A DNA stretch of 64,000 nt from Labyrinthula sp. Ha (taxonomy: Eukaryota > Sar > Bigyra > Labyrinthulida > Labyrinthulaceae), in assembly GCA_015227615.1 (NCBI GenBank), contig JAALGZ010000051.1:124001-188000 (forward strand), read 5' to 3'. The translations under genes were made by a program, and so were the position numbers. Below the pieces are notes generated by a model. That model saw only the letters and a program-made list of their open reading frames with translations, was not told where the DNA came from and made no database searches. Positions within the stretch are counted from its first letter, which is position 1. The number at the start of each line of letters is the position of its first letter. This document shows positions 22,796-35,157 of this stretch, piece by piece.

Positions 22796-24627
22796 CGTCC
22801 TTCTGTTTACACAGTAAACCCATATCGTGCTTAAGCTTGGCGTTTAATTGAGAGTAGGTTTGTAAAAGGGAAGCCTGTTGCAGACCACTTGTTTTGATTG
22901 GATGAACCAGTTTGCCCAAAAATGCTAAAAGAATCACCAGTTAAGTGCAAAATCATGAAAGAAAATTATAATATTTTATAAAAATTGATGACGAAAGAGA
23001 AACACGACCCACAGAAGTAAGAAGATAATACTTACGAACCTACATAAGACATTTTACAAACAGTACAAATACATAGTGAAGTGAGCCGTTGTTTCAAATC
23101 AGATTGAAAACTAAAAGCAGCTGATGAATATGGATTAAGGATGAAGAAACGTTTACTCTATGAGACACCTGGTCTTTACTGTAGAAGCCGTTGCTGTCAA
23201 AAATACATATGCACCAACTTAGAAACTGAGAACCAACAGAAAAAAAATGAAAGTCGAAAAGTAAATAGAATTTTGTTAGGGTTGCCTGGATGGGGCCATA
23301 TGGATACGAGGTTCAGCTAAGATTGTTGTTGATAAGAAGCATTTAATTTTATGTAGCCAGTGGTTTCTTGGTTGGTACTCATATTCATAACTATTAAGGG
23401 AAACAAAAATAAAACAAACAACAGTTGCAGAACCTAAGATAACAGTTTGCTGAGTATAGGGAGGCCATAGGAGTCAGACTTTTTATTGTTTTATAGGCTA
23501 CTGAAGGAAAGAAAATGTATACCTCTACATATGTGGTGAGTGGGAAACTAAGAGAAAAAGCCTATTAAATTACAAGATCGCTATTGCACTTCACATTTTC
23601 TAACTTTAATGCAAAAGAAAACAACTATATAAGATGAAGAACCATATACACAAAAAAAGCCAGAGACCATAGCCACAGCAGTGACTTTTAGTACAAGGAA
23701 ATGATACAGAAGGGTCTAAGCTTTGTACTTAAAAAAAAACAACCCTATACCTGCTCAGAATATTTTAATGTCTTACCCATGAAAGGAGTGTAGGATTTCT
23801 TCTTTACTCTCAAATGGATCAAAAGCAAGCGAAAGTACCACAACGTCTAAAACATATGTCTTCCTAATAGCTTCATATTTCATTACATTTCCATGGCTAT
23901 ACCCAATGGTGAAGTTACTTCCCGGGATTTAGGTTGCTTTGATCAGATTTTATTGACCTTTTCTTCTAATTTTCCTTTACCTTAACAACAATATGATGGT
24001 ACCTGGGTGCCATGATGTTGGTTTTCTATGTTGCAGAATTTCTTGTGGGCATTGTCTCTGCACGTATCTGATATTTTCAAGCCCCTTACATGTGCTTTGT
24101 AACCTCCTTCCGCACTTTACATGGTTTCTCTTGAATGAAAAGTTTCTTGTTCTTCTAGTGTAGTAATACATATATATATAGATATGATGCTCTCTGTTTA
24201 TTCAAATTAGTTTGATAGATACATCAATACCGATTTCTTGCTTTCTGCTTAAAGCTCTTTCATTCTTTTTTTGTTCCCCTGATTTTATGGAGTTGCTGTT
24301 TTTATTTATACTTTTGTATAAACATTTTGAGAAATTAGAATTGTAGAATATCTTATAGTTAACTTCATTTCACCAACTGGATTGTAAAATTCGGGGACCA
24401 GAACCACCCTTGACTGATAAAAGGATTCTCTTCCGTTACACAGGACTCTTAATCTGAGTTTCTATATCTTTGAAAATGGCATTACCCTAACCTGGACTGA
24501 GAATCTAAATTGGGCAAACTCTAACCAAAAACAACACCTTGCCTTCATAAGCTCTGTTCACCTTCAGGTTGCATAATTAGATCCAGATCAGACAAAAATA
24601 TATACTATTAAGAAGTTTTTTTTTATC
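22796..24627. other. Intergenic region with TTGCCCAA-type motifs
   Basis: No supportable gene in 1.8 kb. TTTGCCCAAA lies at 22911-22920, 116 bp upstream of the EXO84-like start, and TTGGGCAAA at 24510-24518, about 110 bp upstream of the first Zn2Cys6 gene. These may be promoter elements. An open frame of 64 codons on the minus strand has no recognisable features. Confidence 0.5.
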
Positions 24628-25719
24628 ATGCAGAGAAATGGAAGTAAAATCAGTGCCAAACACACACTCCTAAAAAAGTCTTGTAGTCGTTGTGTCACTT
24701 TGAAGAGGAAATGTGATAGCTTGAAACCCACTTGTACCAGATGTAAGAAAAGAGGAGCTATTTGTTCCTATGAAGTTTCCAGTAAAAGAGGACCAAAAAA
24801 TAAGGAACTCGTACTAAAAGGAGGGAAGAATAACTTGTTCTCGAGAGAAGAGAAACAAATGCTCTCGACTCTCTTCTTTCCTGAACTCATAAAAGAAAAA
24901 AGATTATCTAATATGTTTTCTAGAATAAATTCTTCAAAATCATGGACATTTAATTATATAGAAAAGTCTGCTGAACTATTGTCGAGCAAATATCATGATT
25001 TTGTTCTTTCGCCGGTTTCTCACTCTAATTTACTTCTCTCCGCAAAACTTCTTTCTACTCTTGATTTTTTTATGAAGTCTGTTTCTCTTGATGAAAACAG
25101 TTTGGTAGAGTTTCAAAGCTATTTCATCAGAATCTTGAACCTGTATAAGTTGAGTACTGGGGAAATAAATCGTCTCCTTGCACGAGATTTTAATTTTAGA
25201 TTAACTGCAGAACTGAACACAAAAAAGTTTTGGTCTTTTGAACATAAATATTTATATCCAAATCCAAGTAGACTACCTGATTATAAAGCGTATTGTAGAA
25301 TATACTGGAATGAAGAAGGTGAAGATTATATTTCATGGTCTGGACCAAAATTCCAAGTGAACCCTCAGTTTAAAAAATACTTTGGTTTTGATGCTACTTT
25401 TTTGAGTACACAACTTAGTTCAAGTATTCAGTCTTGTCTTTCATCAGGTGCGAATGTACTCACTTTATTGACTGATGAGAAATCTGTTTTACATTTCTTG
25501 AGTGTTAATGAGTTTCAAATCGCTAACATTGACATCGAGAAAAGTGTACCAAAAAATGGGCCTTGGGAAACAAGTTATTCCTCATCTGTAATTCTAAAAC
25601 TGGAACTTGTTGATGAGGAATGGAAACCTTTTCAGATTAATACCATCTCACGTCAAATGATGACGGAAACAAAGTTTCTATATGAAATCAGAATGTATTT
25701 TACACCACGTGAAATATGA
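24628..25719 (+). CDS. Zn2Cys6 (fungal-type) transcription factor, copy 1
   Basis: A 363-residue intronless protein. The N-terminus holds a perfect binuclear zinc cluster, Cys19-X2-Cys22-X6-Cys29-X6-Cys36-X2-Cys39-X6-Cys46, with the basic KRKC recognition segment, followed by a lysine-rich linker. A helical middle region (about residues 70-150) and a C-terminal alpha/beta region (about 245-360, ending in FQINTISRQMMTET ... EIRMYFTP) are shared with the copy at 35158. The C-terminal part loosely resembles a PAS fold, as in the AcuK/ERT1 group, but this is tentative. It should bind DNA in the nucleus. It is convergent with a GRDP gene, an arrangement repeated 10.5 kb downstream. Zn2Cys6 proteins are best known from fungi but also occur in other protists. 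Confidence 0.88.
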   Translation: MQRNGSKISAKHTLLKKSCSRCVTLKRKCDSLKPTCTRCKKRGAICSYEVSSKRGPKNKELVLKGGKNNLFSREEKQMLSTLFFPELIKEKRLSNMFSRINSSKSWTFNYIEKSAELLSSKYHDFVLSPVSHSNLLLSAKLLSTLDFFMKSVSLDENSLVEFQSYFIRILNLYKLSTGEINRLLARDFNFRLTAELNTKKFWSFEHKYLYPNPSRLPDYKAYCRIYWNEEGEDYISWSGPKFQVNPQFKKYFGFDATFLSTQLSSSIQSCLSSGANVLTLLTDEKSVLHFLSVNEFQIANIDIEKSVPKNGPWETSYSSSVILKLELVDEEWKPFQINTISRQMMTETKFLYEIRMYFTPREI

Positions 25720-26506
25720 GATCCAATTCAATCCACTGATAGGACTCTGGCCAAACCAAATATATGTTCCTTCGCAAGTTTTACGAAATGGAGGGACGAA
25801 TAGTTTGTATTCAAGTAACGTTGTATGTTTCATTTCTTTTTAATTATGTTGATACCATTTTCTAATTTTATCCTTCTCTTTCTATGCACAACATATCTTG
25901 AGCAACATGCTTGAATATTTCCGGCATTTTCATTTAAGTAGAAATTCATTTTCGGATTATTTCTAGTCTTAGAGTGAAGACCAGGTTAACCATTAAATTT
26001 TGAGCCACATGTCGTGTGTTGAACGCATATCTGCCTTGACTAGTACTGTTTCTACACAAAATTCTTGACAAATCAGAAGAGTTTGCTACACTACTGTCTA
26101 AGATGGACACCTAAGGGCTGAGATCTTTGATTAAAGTAAAATAAAGAATAGTTAACTTCAGCCAAGCAAGGTCAATGCGGTAGCTAGAGGTAAGAAGTAA
26201 ACAAAATTTTGTTGCCAAGCTATATTTTTTAGATCTAGATATTGAGTTGTTACAAGCTTGTTTTAAATATTACCAGGAAGCTCTTGAAAGAAAACTATTC
26301 CAATGCAATATGGAACGCGTTTTTCAACACAAAGTTCTATGTAGAAGTTGCTTGCCCAAAGTTATGTATTTTCTTAATATATATACGCTAGGGAGGAGAA
26401 AAGGATTTTATGATACTTTGCACTTTCACAAGATAAAACGTCACTAGACGATAAAACAAGAATACCTGCAATACAGCAATAGATACACAGAGTTTCTACA
26501 ACCAAA

Positions 26507-27981
26507 TTATTCACAACCCCCGCATCCTGCACAACCCCCTCCTCCACTGCTTCCTCCTCCTCCATCATTACCACCATCACCACTGGCGTCTCTACCACCT
26601 GCTGCCCCATCAATAGCTTCTTGGTTTTCATCAATGTTACCCTTTGAGTCTTCATCTCCACTGAAAGATTTGGGAACATGCACGGGCTCAAAAAGAGCCT
26701 CTGCACACAATGTTTTCCTCACTCCGATGCCCACATCCTTCAAAGCTTTTTTTTATTCAATCTGATTGCCCTTCCAAGATTCTTAACATATGCAGTACTA
26801 TCTCTCTCTTCAGGTTCTTAATAATACTCGTGCACAGTTGTTCCGCAACAACAATCAGTAGATGCTCTGGTTTCATACGTTCCACCGGTTTTTAACTCTT
26901 TTGCCTTGAGCCTAATATCCTCCTGAGATCGTTTTGCATCTGCCTGTTTTTTTAATTCTTCTTCAGTTTCCACTAAGTTTACGGAAATAACTTGAGGCTC
27001 GAACACCCTTTTTGGACACAATTCTTCATGAACTGTGGTTTTGTTCTCTGGAAGAAAAAACTCCAATGGCGGGTCATTAAAAAATCCTCTTCCTGGTTTT
27101 GGATAATCTTCTCCATATTTCTCTTTCCAGAACTTTTGTGTTTTTGCATAAGCTTTAGAAAGGTTGGATCCTTCACTTCGATCTACTTGTGAGTCATCAT
27201 GAGGAATATGAAAACCAACAATCTCTATACAATTTTTGAAATAATTCAATGGAGAAGTAGTCATGTGAGTGTGCCACATAAGATCTATATCATATCGAGG
27301 TACATTAAATGTGGACTGTCTATCTGCTATCAGCAAAAGAAACTTCAAGTAGTCATCATACGCAGATTTCAACACTTCAGGATCACGAAAAAGCGGTCTT
27401 GAAACTTGATATAAAAAACCTCGTTGATTTTCACTTGAGTTTAATAGTCTTGTTTTCATATCAAGAAATTTTGAACTACAGCCCTCAAAGAGGTCAACTG
27501 TTTTCTCTGCTCTTTGTTCTTTGTAGAAAGACACATTTGGGTAATATTTTTTCCATATGCTTTCTGTTAAAGTTTCTTCATCATTTTCAGTAGTAAATTT
27601 GAGCAAATGAACCTTCATTTCAAAAATTTCTAGAACTTTTTCACTGCTAAGATCTTTGTCGACGAGTTTCTTGCAGGTTCTCAGATAGGCTGTTGGAATC
27701 AAGCGATGAATATGCCAAAGCCAGGAAATATCCAGAAGTGGAATAAGTACTGTGCATTCGTTTTTATCTATAGCATTTTTTGCAACCAGAGGAAGCCAAA
27801 GTCGTAAATATCTGTAAAGAGAAAAATCAGGATCTTCCAAAGTGTGAATTCCAAGTTGTTTGGCGTCGCTTTGATTTCTTTCTTGCGCATTCTCTACAAA
27901 TTCCAGGTGGCAACTTACTAAGAATTTCAACTTTTTTTGAGTCAGAGAAAGGAGTCTTTCTTCACAAGGAAAGTTTTCCAT
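26507..27981 (-). pseudogene. GRDP/DUF1399 glycine-rich domain protein, copy 1 (broken tail)
   Basis: From its ATG to the codon for Tyr387 this copy is almost base-for-base identical to the copy at 37314-38720: I count four differences in about 1160 nt. It carries both DUF1399 signatures (LDISWLWHIHRLIPTAY and DIDLMWHTHMTTSPLNYF). Directly after HEYY an AAA codon of the sister is TAA here, and further on a run of eight A throws the frame. The remaining tail stays open in another frame (26507-26743) and ends in the expected Gly/Cys-rich stretch. The tail sequence differs strongly from the sister's. It may make a 387-residue truncated protein or nothing. Plant GRDP proteins are linked to stress responses; the role here is unknown. 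Confidence 0.85.
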
Positions 27982-28038
27982 ATTAATGTTTGGTTTTAAT
28001 CTTGATTCATCTTTCAGATTTTAAGTGCAGTTTTGGAC

Positions 28039-28056
28039 AATGTCAGATTTAGACAT
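28039..28056 (-). promoter_or_regulatory. Conserved 18-bp upstream element of GRDP copy 1
   Basis: AATGTCAGATTTAGACAT on the plus strand is identical to 38778-38795, and both lie about 58 bp upstream of their GRDP start codon. The surrounding leader has diverged apart from a nearby TGCAGTTT, so conservation of this block suggests a promoter element or start region. Confidence 0.55.
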
Positions 28057-28763
28057 TTCGAATCTGGGCCATTTGTGTCTTACATTGGTGTGTCTAACAA
28101 CATAAATTTATGGAAATCCTATCAATAGAATCTGTATTGTAAAAAAACAAAACAATCAATTGGTCAAAACTTCCTACATCACTTCTTTACCGGTATCTCG
28201 CGATAGGGTAAATTTTCAAATTTTTCTCTCGAAAGACTATTGTTATTCTGATACAGATTAGTTGTTTTTCAATTTACACTAGATACCAGCAAACTAGTTC
28301 CTATAAATTATGCTTCTTAGCATGAAAAAATAGAGGAAAGCAAGTAGAAATTTGGGCAAGGTTAAAGTTAAGGCTAAATATATAGGTTAACTCGAGATTA
28401 TTAAAAATTGCAGCACAATTTCGAGGTTTTCCAGTTATACATCCATTAGGGAGTGACGGTTTAACCTACTGCAAAACATGTCTTAACTGTGCTTTTCTAA
28501 ACGAATTAAGACTATTTATTGTATATGATTTATAATGTTTCTTTTTTCTTTCCAACTAAGTTTTTCCCTGTACTATTTCTCTCTCTAACATTATTTGATC
28601 AGTAACCTAAACAATATATGGTTTCACTTATTCGCTGTCTGGGGCACTAGCTTTTCCTCATAAAGGCACCGAAATCAGGGATATTCACAATCTTGATTGC
28701 AAGAGATGAAGTTAATGTCGCAAAACGGGTAAACGCAACGCAGCAAGAAAACCCAAGCAGGAA

Positions 28764-29009
28764 CTAAGAAGCGGAAAAGTTCTGTTGGCCATAGTAATGT
28801 TGTATGAGCAAGTTTCCCAACAATTTTCTGCTTTCAGCCCAAGCCGGAGTAAGAGGGCTTCGGGTCAAAGATCGATCATATTTTTGTAGTAGAGCGTGTA
28901 TATAGTCAATTGGAAATAGCAGAATTAATCTTTCTAAAATAGGAATTACCCTGGGGTAGCCATTTCCTTCTAGCGTGCTTAAGAGTTTGCTTAGCTGGTG
29001 GTGACGCAT
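28764..29009 (-). CDS. Possible small protein (81 residues), perhaps with an upstream exon
   Basis: An ATG-initiated frame of 81 residues (MRHHQLSKLLSTLEGNGY ...) has a protein-like composition and higher GC than its surroundings. The same frame continues upstream to an ATG at 29093 (MSLGPPSQRFY), interrupted only by one TAA. That TAA lies in a 30-nt segment (29083-29054) that ends with TACTAACCAG, a textbook branch site and acceptor, but its donor would be the unusual GTCCCC. I do not recognise the product. Chance is possible. Confidence 0.3.
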   Translation of the reverse strand: MRHHQLSKLLSTLEGNGYPRVIPILERLILLFPIDYIHALLQKYDRSLTRSPLTPAWAESRKLLGNLLIQHYYGQQNFSAS

Positions 29010-29093
29010 TGAGTTATTCACATTCGACCTGGAGTTGCAAGTTATCAGCAACTCTGGTTAGTAGAAGCGCTGCGAAGGGGGACCAAGCGACAT

Positions 29094-32000
29094 TTCTAAT
29101 ACAGTTAACGACCACGAAAATATAGTACTTAATCAAAAATTTATAAAAGCATTTATTACACAAAATAAATTTCTGGTTTGCAGTAAATTACTGGACCTCT
29201 GTTAGAGGATTTAGTTGATGTTGTGATGTACTCTTACCCAGCTAGAAGTACATGTAGTATTTCAATCCTGTGTCTCAAGCCTTTAATCTATTTGTAGCAT
29301 CGCACCATTCGATTGTTACGTCTAATCGCTTTCTGTGGATAGATCTGCTTCTGTGCCTGTATAGCGTCAGCTTATCTATCCACTTCATTAAGCAACAATA
29401 AGTGATTCCATCGTTGTGTTCATATGGTATATATTAGTTTTTGTAACATCTCCACTGACTTATACTTACGGAGATTTCAGGGTAGTAGTTTGCAGATGCT
29501 GCTTTGAAACCAAATTATAAGGTGAAGTTTTTTAACAAGTATTTTCCTAGCTAAAACTTTTAAAATAGCCACATTCAGCTGTAGTGACTGTCTTTGACTG
29601 TTTCTATCAAGCTCTTTCAGCCATTGTGACACAGGTTTTGTATCAACCAGGATGAAAGTTGTCCAGTATTTTCCCGCAAATGCCCCATCTTTAACATGAC
29701 ATCAACAAGAAAGTTAAAAGAAGTCAATGAAAGTGTTTGCTTCGTTTTTTGTAAGCTTTGTGCCTTTTATATGAATTACGGTTGAGTAAATGTATTGGAA
29801 TAAGATACATTAATATTGCCTTTCCCTGTGACTGAAATTTTTAATTCTAAGAAACTATCACCTTTACTGAGGATATTTTTGTTTAATGAACTCTTGCCAA
29901 TGTTCAAGACAGGAGAGAACCAAGCTTTAAACAGATGAATTGATCATCAAGAATCTTTACTTCTTCACATACCATGTTAGACAATAAAGAGAAAAATCTT
30001 ACTGAACTTAAAGTGTCCGGTTTTCTGTAGTCTTGTTAAGTATAAACGTAGTAATCATAGAATCTGTATCACTGTTTCGCGATCTTTGTCCGTGCTAATA
30101 TTAGCACCAGAAATCACATTTCGAAATAATAAATCATATCCTTAGCGGGCGACAGAATTGTTGCTCCTAACTCGGTGAATAAAGATAAACGAGGCATTTA
30201 ATTCTAATAAATGAGCACTTGTTTCTATGTCGAAATAAAAGGTTGCTGCTACAAGGCTTTATGAAATAAGCTCATCAATAAATGTTAACTGAACCAGACG
30301 GAACAAACTGCCAGTTATGGGAATAAACTTCAATATACAGATAACAATATATCTGCACAAATGCACATGATACACCAGAAAAGCCACCCAACGAAATCAC
30401 AAAAATAAGAATGGCAGAAAAATATATGTTACAGAAGATGCTCAGTATAATCAGGCTTTGCCTCAGACCACGAGTGCTGGCAGTGAAGAGATATGTAATC
30501 TGCTTGCCTGCTGGAATTGATACCTTCTTGAAGTATATACATACTTACTGGAAAACCCCTCCAACATCAACCCAAGTATACGTGCTTAATCAGAATTGGT
30601 AAAAAGCCAAGAATTATATCTTGTATAACAAATTTAATTTTAAACTGTTATCCTTTTTGAGACGCAATCTCTTATCATTAGGAGAGAAGGGGTATATCTA
30701 TTGCTCCTCGGGAAAAGTACAAGAATACAAGTGGCTTACAGTTTAATCAAAGGGTAAAATAAATAAAGAATAATACACGAGGCGAGATTCTGCTACTAAT
30801 AACAAAACCGCAAGTAACACAGGGACCAGTGCTCATAATAGTATTGAGAACAATTCAGATACCCCAGTTCATGGACGTGTTACGTTTTTGCTGGATATCG
30901 AAATGGTGGAGATCGCATAGGGTGAAAAAAGGTCAACGCTACCATATTAGATATATCATCCTATAGAAAGGGATTATGTCCCCTGGGTCATACTGAAAGA
31001 AACGCAACATAAGATAGATATGTCCTAACTACGGTTAACAAAACCCATATAATGTTGCAGAGACTCTATTATTGAAATAAAAGTTTACAAACTGGGAGAT
31101 TAAAACCTCAGAAATTTTTCTTAGGTGAAAAATATACTTTAGATAATTTCCTAGAAAAATATGAGTGCATTGGTATCCATAACTTAAGTTGTCTACTATC
31201 TGTAAAGAAGGGATAGTGGGATGGTACATGGTGAGAAAATTTTATACCCAAATTGACCAAGCAAGCAAATAACGAAGATACTGTAGGCAACTTCGACAAT
31301 TAGAAAAGAGTTAACTGCCAACTAGATAAAGTGTTGGAACAGTCATGAATCCCTAAAAAGAGTATCGAGACAGCTGTAGAATAAAACTAAGTATTCCCTC
31401 ACAACATTATGTATCGGGCAATATATTTAGTTGGAATTATTCAACTCAGTAGTGATTTTATCGAATACAGGATAAATATCACTGCTAATTAACCTATATT
31501 AAGGCATAAGGCTTAAGGTCTATGCAGCAGATCATACCACTAGGGCCTATTTGCTCGTGTCACTAGCTACCATATTATATAACCACTGGATATAGGTTCC
31601 TTGTTGAGTACAAAGTTTCTGTTAGCTAGTGTTGTTTTACTTTTTATGTATAGTCGTCTGGTCCTGTTTCCTAGCAGGATATCTTGAGATGTTGTTAAGT
31701 CTTTGCTTTGGTCGGTTCCTGCTCATCATTTTGCTCAAATCTCTGCTAGGCCAAAATCAATTTTCAAATCCAAGAGAAATCTGAAGAACTAAGGAATTAA
31801 TCGATCTGCTCAGTAGGAGTCGTAATAAGCAACTCCCACACCTTTGGATATCAAGTTCAACCGATGTTAATGATATATGAACAGTAACTGTGTGATTTCC
31901 CGCGGTTGGTCCTTCTATTGAATACAACTCTTCACTTCTTTCATATCATGAGTATGTTATTATCTTATTTCGAGAGTGTCTTAAATGATTACTCTACCTC

Positions 32001-35000
32001 TTGAAGTTTATAAAAAATACAACTAAAAATATTGTATTGAAGTTCAAAAAGTAATTGTACTTAATTTTATATATATTGAAGGGTTTAGCCCGCATATAAT
32101 GGCAACAGTGCAAAGGCATTGGAGATACAACCATAAAACGTGAATATACTGAATTCTTACCCACTAATTTTAAGTTGGCTGTTTGATGTCTCTCACAGAT
32201 TTATCTAAGTATCTCTAGAACAACGTGAAACCTCGCACATATTTCTGTATAACGAAAAGTGTGGGTAGACGACATGGAGTGTATTATACACAGTAACTGT
32301 AGACATACAATGTATTTAGTATCAGTAAGAATGTAAAACAAAAAATGCTTTCCTTTTCAAGATATTATTGGTTTCTCCAAGAATCATACTATAGTACGTA
32401 AGCAAAGAAAAGTGGAAACAATGTCTAAAGAATTACCATAAATTCAGTTAGAATAATATTGAAGATTAAATTAGGCTGCATAAATCCTTCGAAGAATAAA
32501 AAACTTTTGGTTAAAAGTAAAAGATCTCATAATATTTAGTAAGCATATAAAGATAAAATGGAAGTCTAATTTCAACTGATGGAAAATTTCTTGAGACTTG
32601 CAAGTCTATATCCAAGAAAGTACTAGATACATTACAATATGTCCTCGATCTTCAATGCTAACAATTATAGGTTCAACTAAATGCAATTTTTCCTAATAAT
32701 GAAACTTGAAGGCTCTGTTTCAGGCCCAAAATAGTAAGCAAAAAAATTGTGTAACCAAGCTTCATGAAGGAGAATACAGACAAATCCTTGAGAAAGACAC
32801 TGAATAGCATATTGGTCTTTAATGAGAAGACCTCCTTATTATAAATTCGAGCACTTGGATGCTGTTCTGGGTAGATCGATTATTACTAAATGTTTTTAAT
32901 TAATTCTAAGTGAGAAGCAGCATAACCACTAAAGGATATATCTTTGGTTACGTTTACTCATCTAAAAAGTTTATATAGTATCCACGGAGATTAAAGTTTT
33001 TAACATAGCTAAGAATTATCGCAAAAGCCAATTTTAGCCCATGATTAAATAATTTTACAAATATTAATTCAGGTGTAATACAAAGGTATATTTATTATTA
33101 ATAGCAAAACGTGATATCGGTCATTGAGGCAAAATTATGCCGTCAAAATATGAGAAAAAAAAGAAAAGAAAAAAGGAACTAAGATTAGAAATGAATAGGT
33201 GCAAGTTGTAAACTAGTATCTTTCTCGAAGGGAATATAAGTGAAAATCTCTCATGTTGCGTTCTGAGTAAACATTCATCCAAATAAATGTTATGTCCTGA
33301 GTACCTGAATTGAGAAAAAACATACAATAGGGTAGCTCTGAACTAAAGGGAACGTTATTCGTATAACATATTAGCATTAATATAGAGAGCATTGTGTTAA
33401 TTTAAAATAAGTTTGTGCATATGAGCTAAATGAGGATTACCCCTGATTCTACAAACGTACTAAGCCTACAAAAAACACGTGAATACATTCTATCCAATTA
33501 TTAGAAAAAAATCCTAAAAACCTTACAAATTCTTAAGCAAACAAGTAAAATGTATTTTCAGCATTTTTCAACTGGTGATACTACTTGGATGTTCTATGAA
33601 ATAGTTGAATAGTACATAAGAAAACTAAGAACATTGAAAAAACTTTGCATCGGGGATTTTTAAACTTTTGAAATTCTTAGATAACTTAAAATTTAATGAA
33701 ATGAGAAGTTTCTTAACATTTATAATTTATTTATTATTCGCCTACTGGATAGTTAAAAGCCACAAGACAATAAACTAAAAACACTTTCTTTAATCGTGGA
33801 ACATACCATAGCTTATTTTTTAAAAATATGTGATTATCAAGTATCTTAAAATCTAAAAAATCTGATATGTATAGATTCTAGTCATAGATGCTCTTCCAGT
33901 CATTATATATTTAACTACGTTCATAAGATATTATGAAAATCTTAATATGAAAATTTGTTTATGTGAATCTAGGATAATAGCTAAACACACATGTACCTTG
34001 GTGTTAAAAGCTATATCTTTTAGAAAACATATAGCTTATATTACTTCTTATTTTTTTTTCACCATGTACATGGTATAGAAACTGGCAAGAGATATCTAAG
34101 TCATATAATCTGAGCATCATTAGAATTGTCGTACAAAATAGTGGTATAGAATAGAATTCTGGTTAGGTATTCACTTTGGCTTATATCCAATTATACTAAC
34201 CTAGAATATTTTTAAGAAAGAATATATAATTTAGCTATCCACAAGGAAAAAATAAAATTTGGAGGCAAAGAGCCTGATTTGAAAGATCCCTCGAGAAAAA
34301 AACCAAGAACTATTTTGAATCTAAACAAGTAAGGAAAGATGCGCAAGTAACCTTATAGAAAATTTGGATCATTCACAGTTGAAAACTTTCAACAAACATG
34401 ATAAAAAAATATATTTAAATAAATACATTTATATTCTAAAATACATATGAATTTCTTACTCAGGTGACGACATTATACATTTGTAACGCACTATAACGCT
34501 AACTACTGTTGCAAAAAAAATACCAGGAGGCCTAAGAGAAGATAAATAGCTGTGATATAATGCGATATTTATTTTAATTTTCATAAATGAGATACAATAT
34601 TGATATTATGTAGTTACTCAAACAAAGGATGGTAAGAGAGAGGAAGTGGTAGTTGTGTTAGAACGAATGTTCTTAAAATGCGCGTGATTATAACATGTAC
34701 TCTAAATAAACACTCATAAATATTAAATAAAAGAATAAAAGAATCAACTGATTAATTATTTAGTTTTAACATATAGGGCCTTTAAAGCTATGTACTTTGA
34801 AGCCAAGCGAGTATGACAATCAGAGGCTACAGATGACCTCCTACTTTTCATCTACTTTAAGCAACAAAAAACTTCCATAGACGTAGAATAACTCAATTTA
34901 CCTTAAGAGAAAAATATAAATAGATCATTTCATATTGTTTTAACTAGCTACGAACATATAGAGAATATTGTCGAGCTTTTGTCAATTAGAAGGGGGGAAG

Positions 35001-35157
35001 TTACTGTCAACCAAGTTTCTATTTAATCAAGATGTCATTACCGTGGTAATTTGTTTTTCAAAAAGAATTTGAGAATAGGCAGTGAATTCTCCCGCATATT
35101 CTTCTAACCACTTTTGCACGTTTCTGTGGTTCTTTTTCATAAATACAGTATAAAATC
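29094..35157. other. AT-rich gene desert
   Basis: About 6 kb between the GRDP copy 1 region and the second Zn2Cys6 gene. Only short unrelated frames of 60-70 codons occur. I found no element shared with the promoter or intergenic DNA of the other duplicated module, so the duplication either did not include this DNA or it has diverged fully. Confidence 0.6.

Noticed and set aside
26740-26830. An intron that would remove the break in GRDP copy 1
   Set aside because: No GT...AG segment of suitable size removes the TAA and restores the frame.
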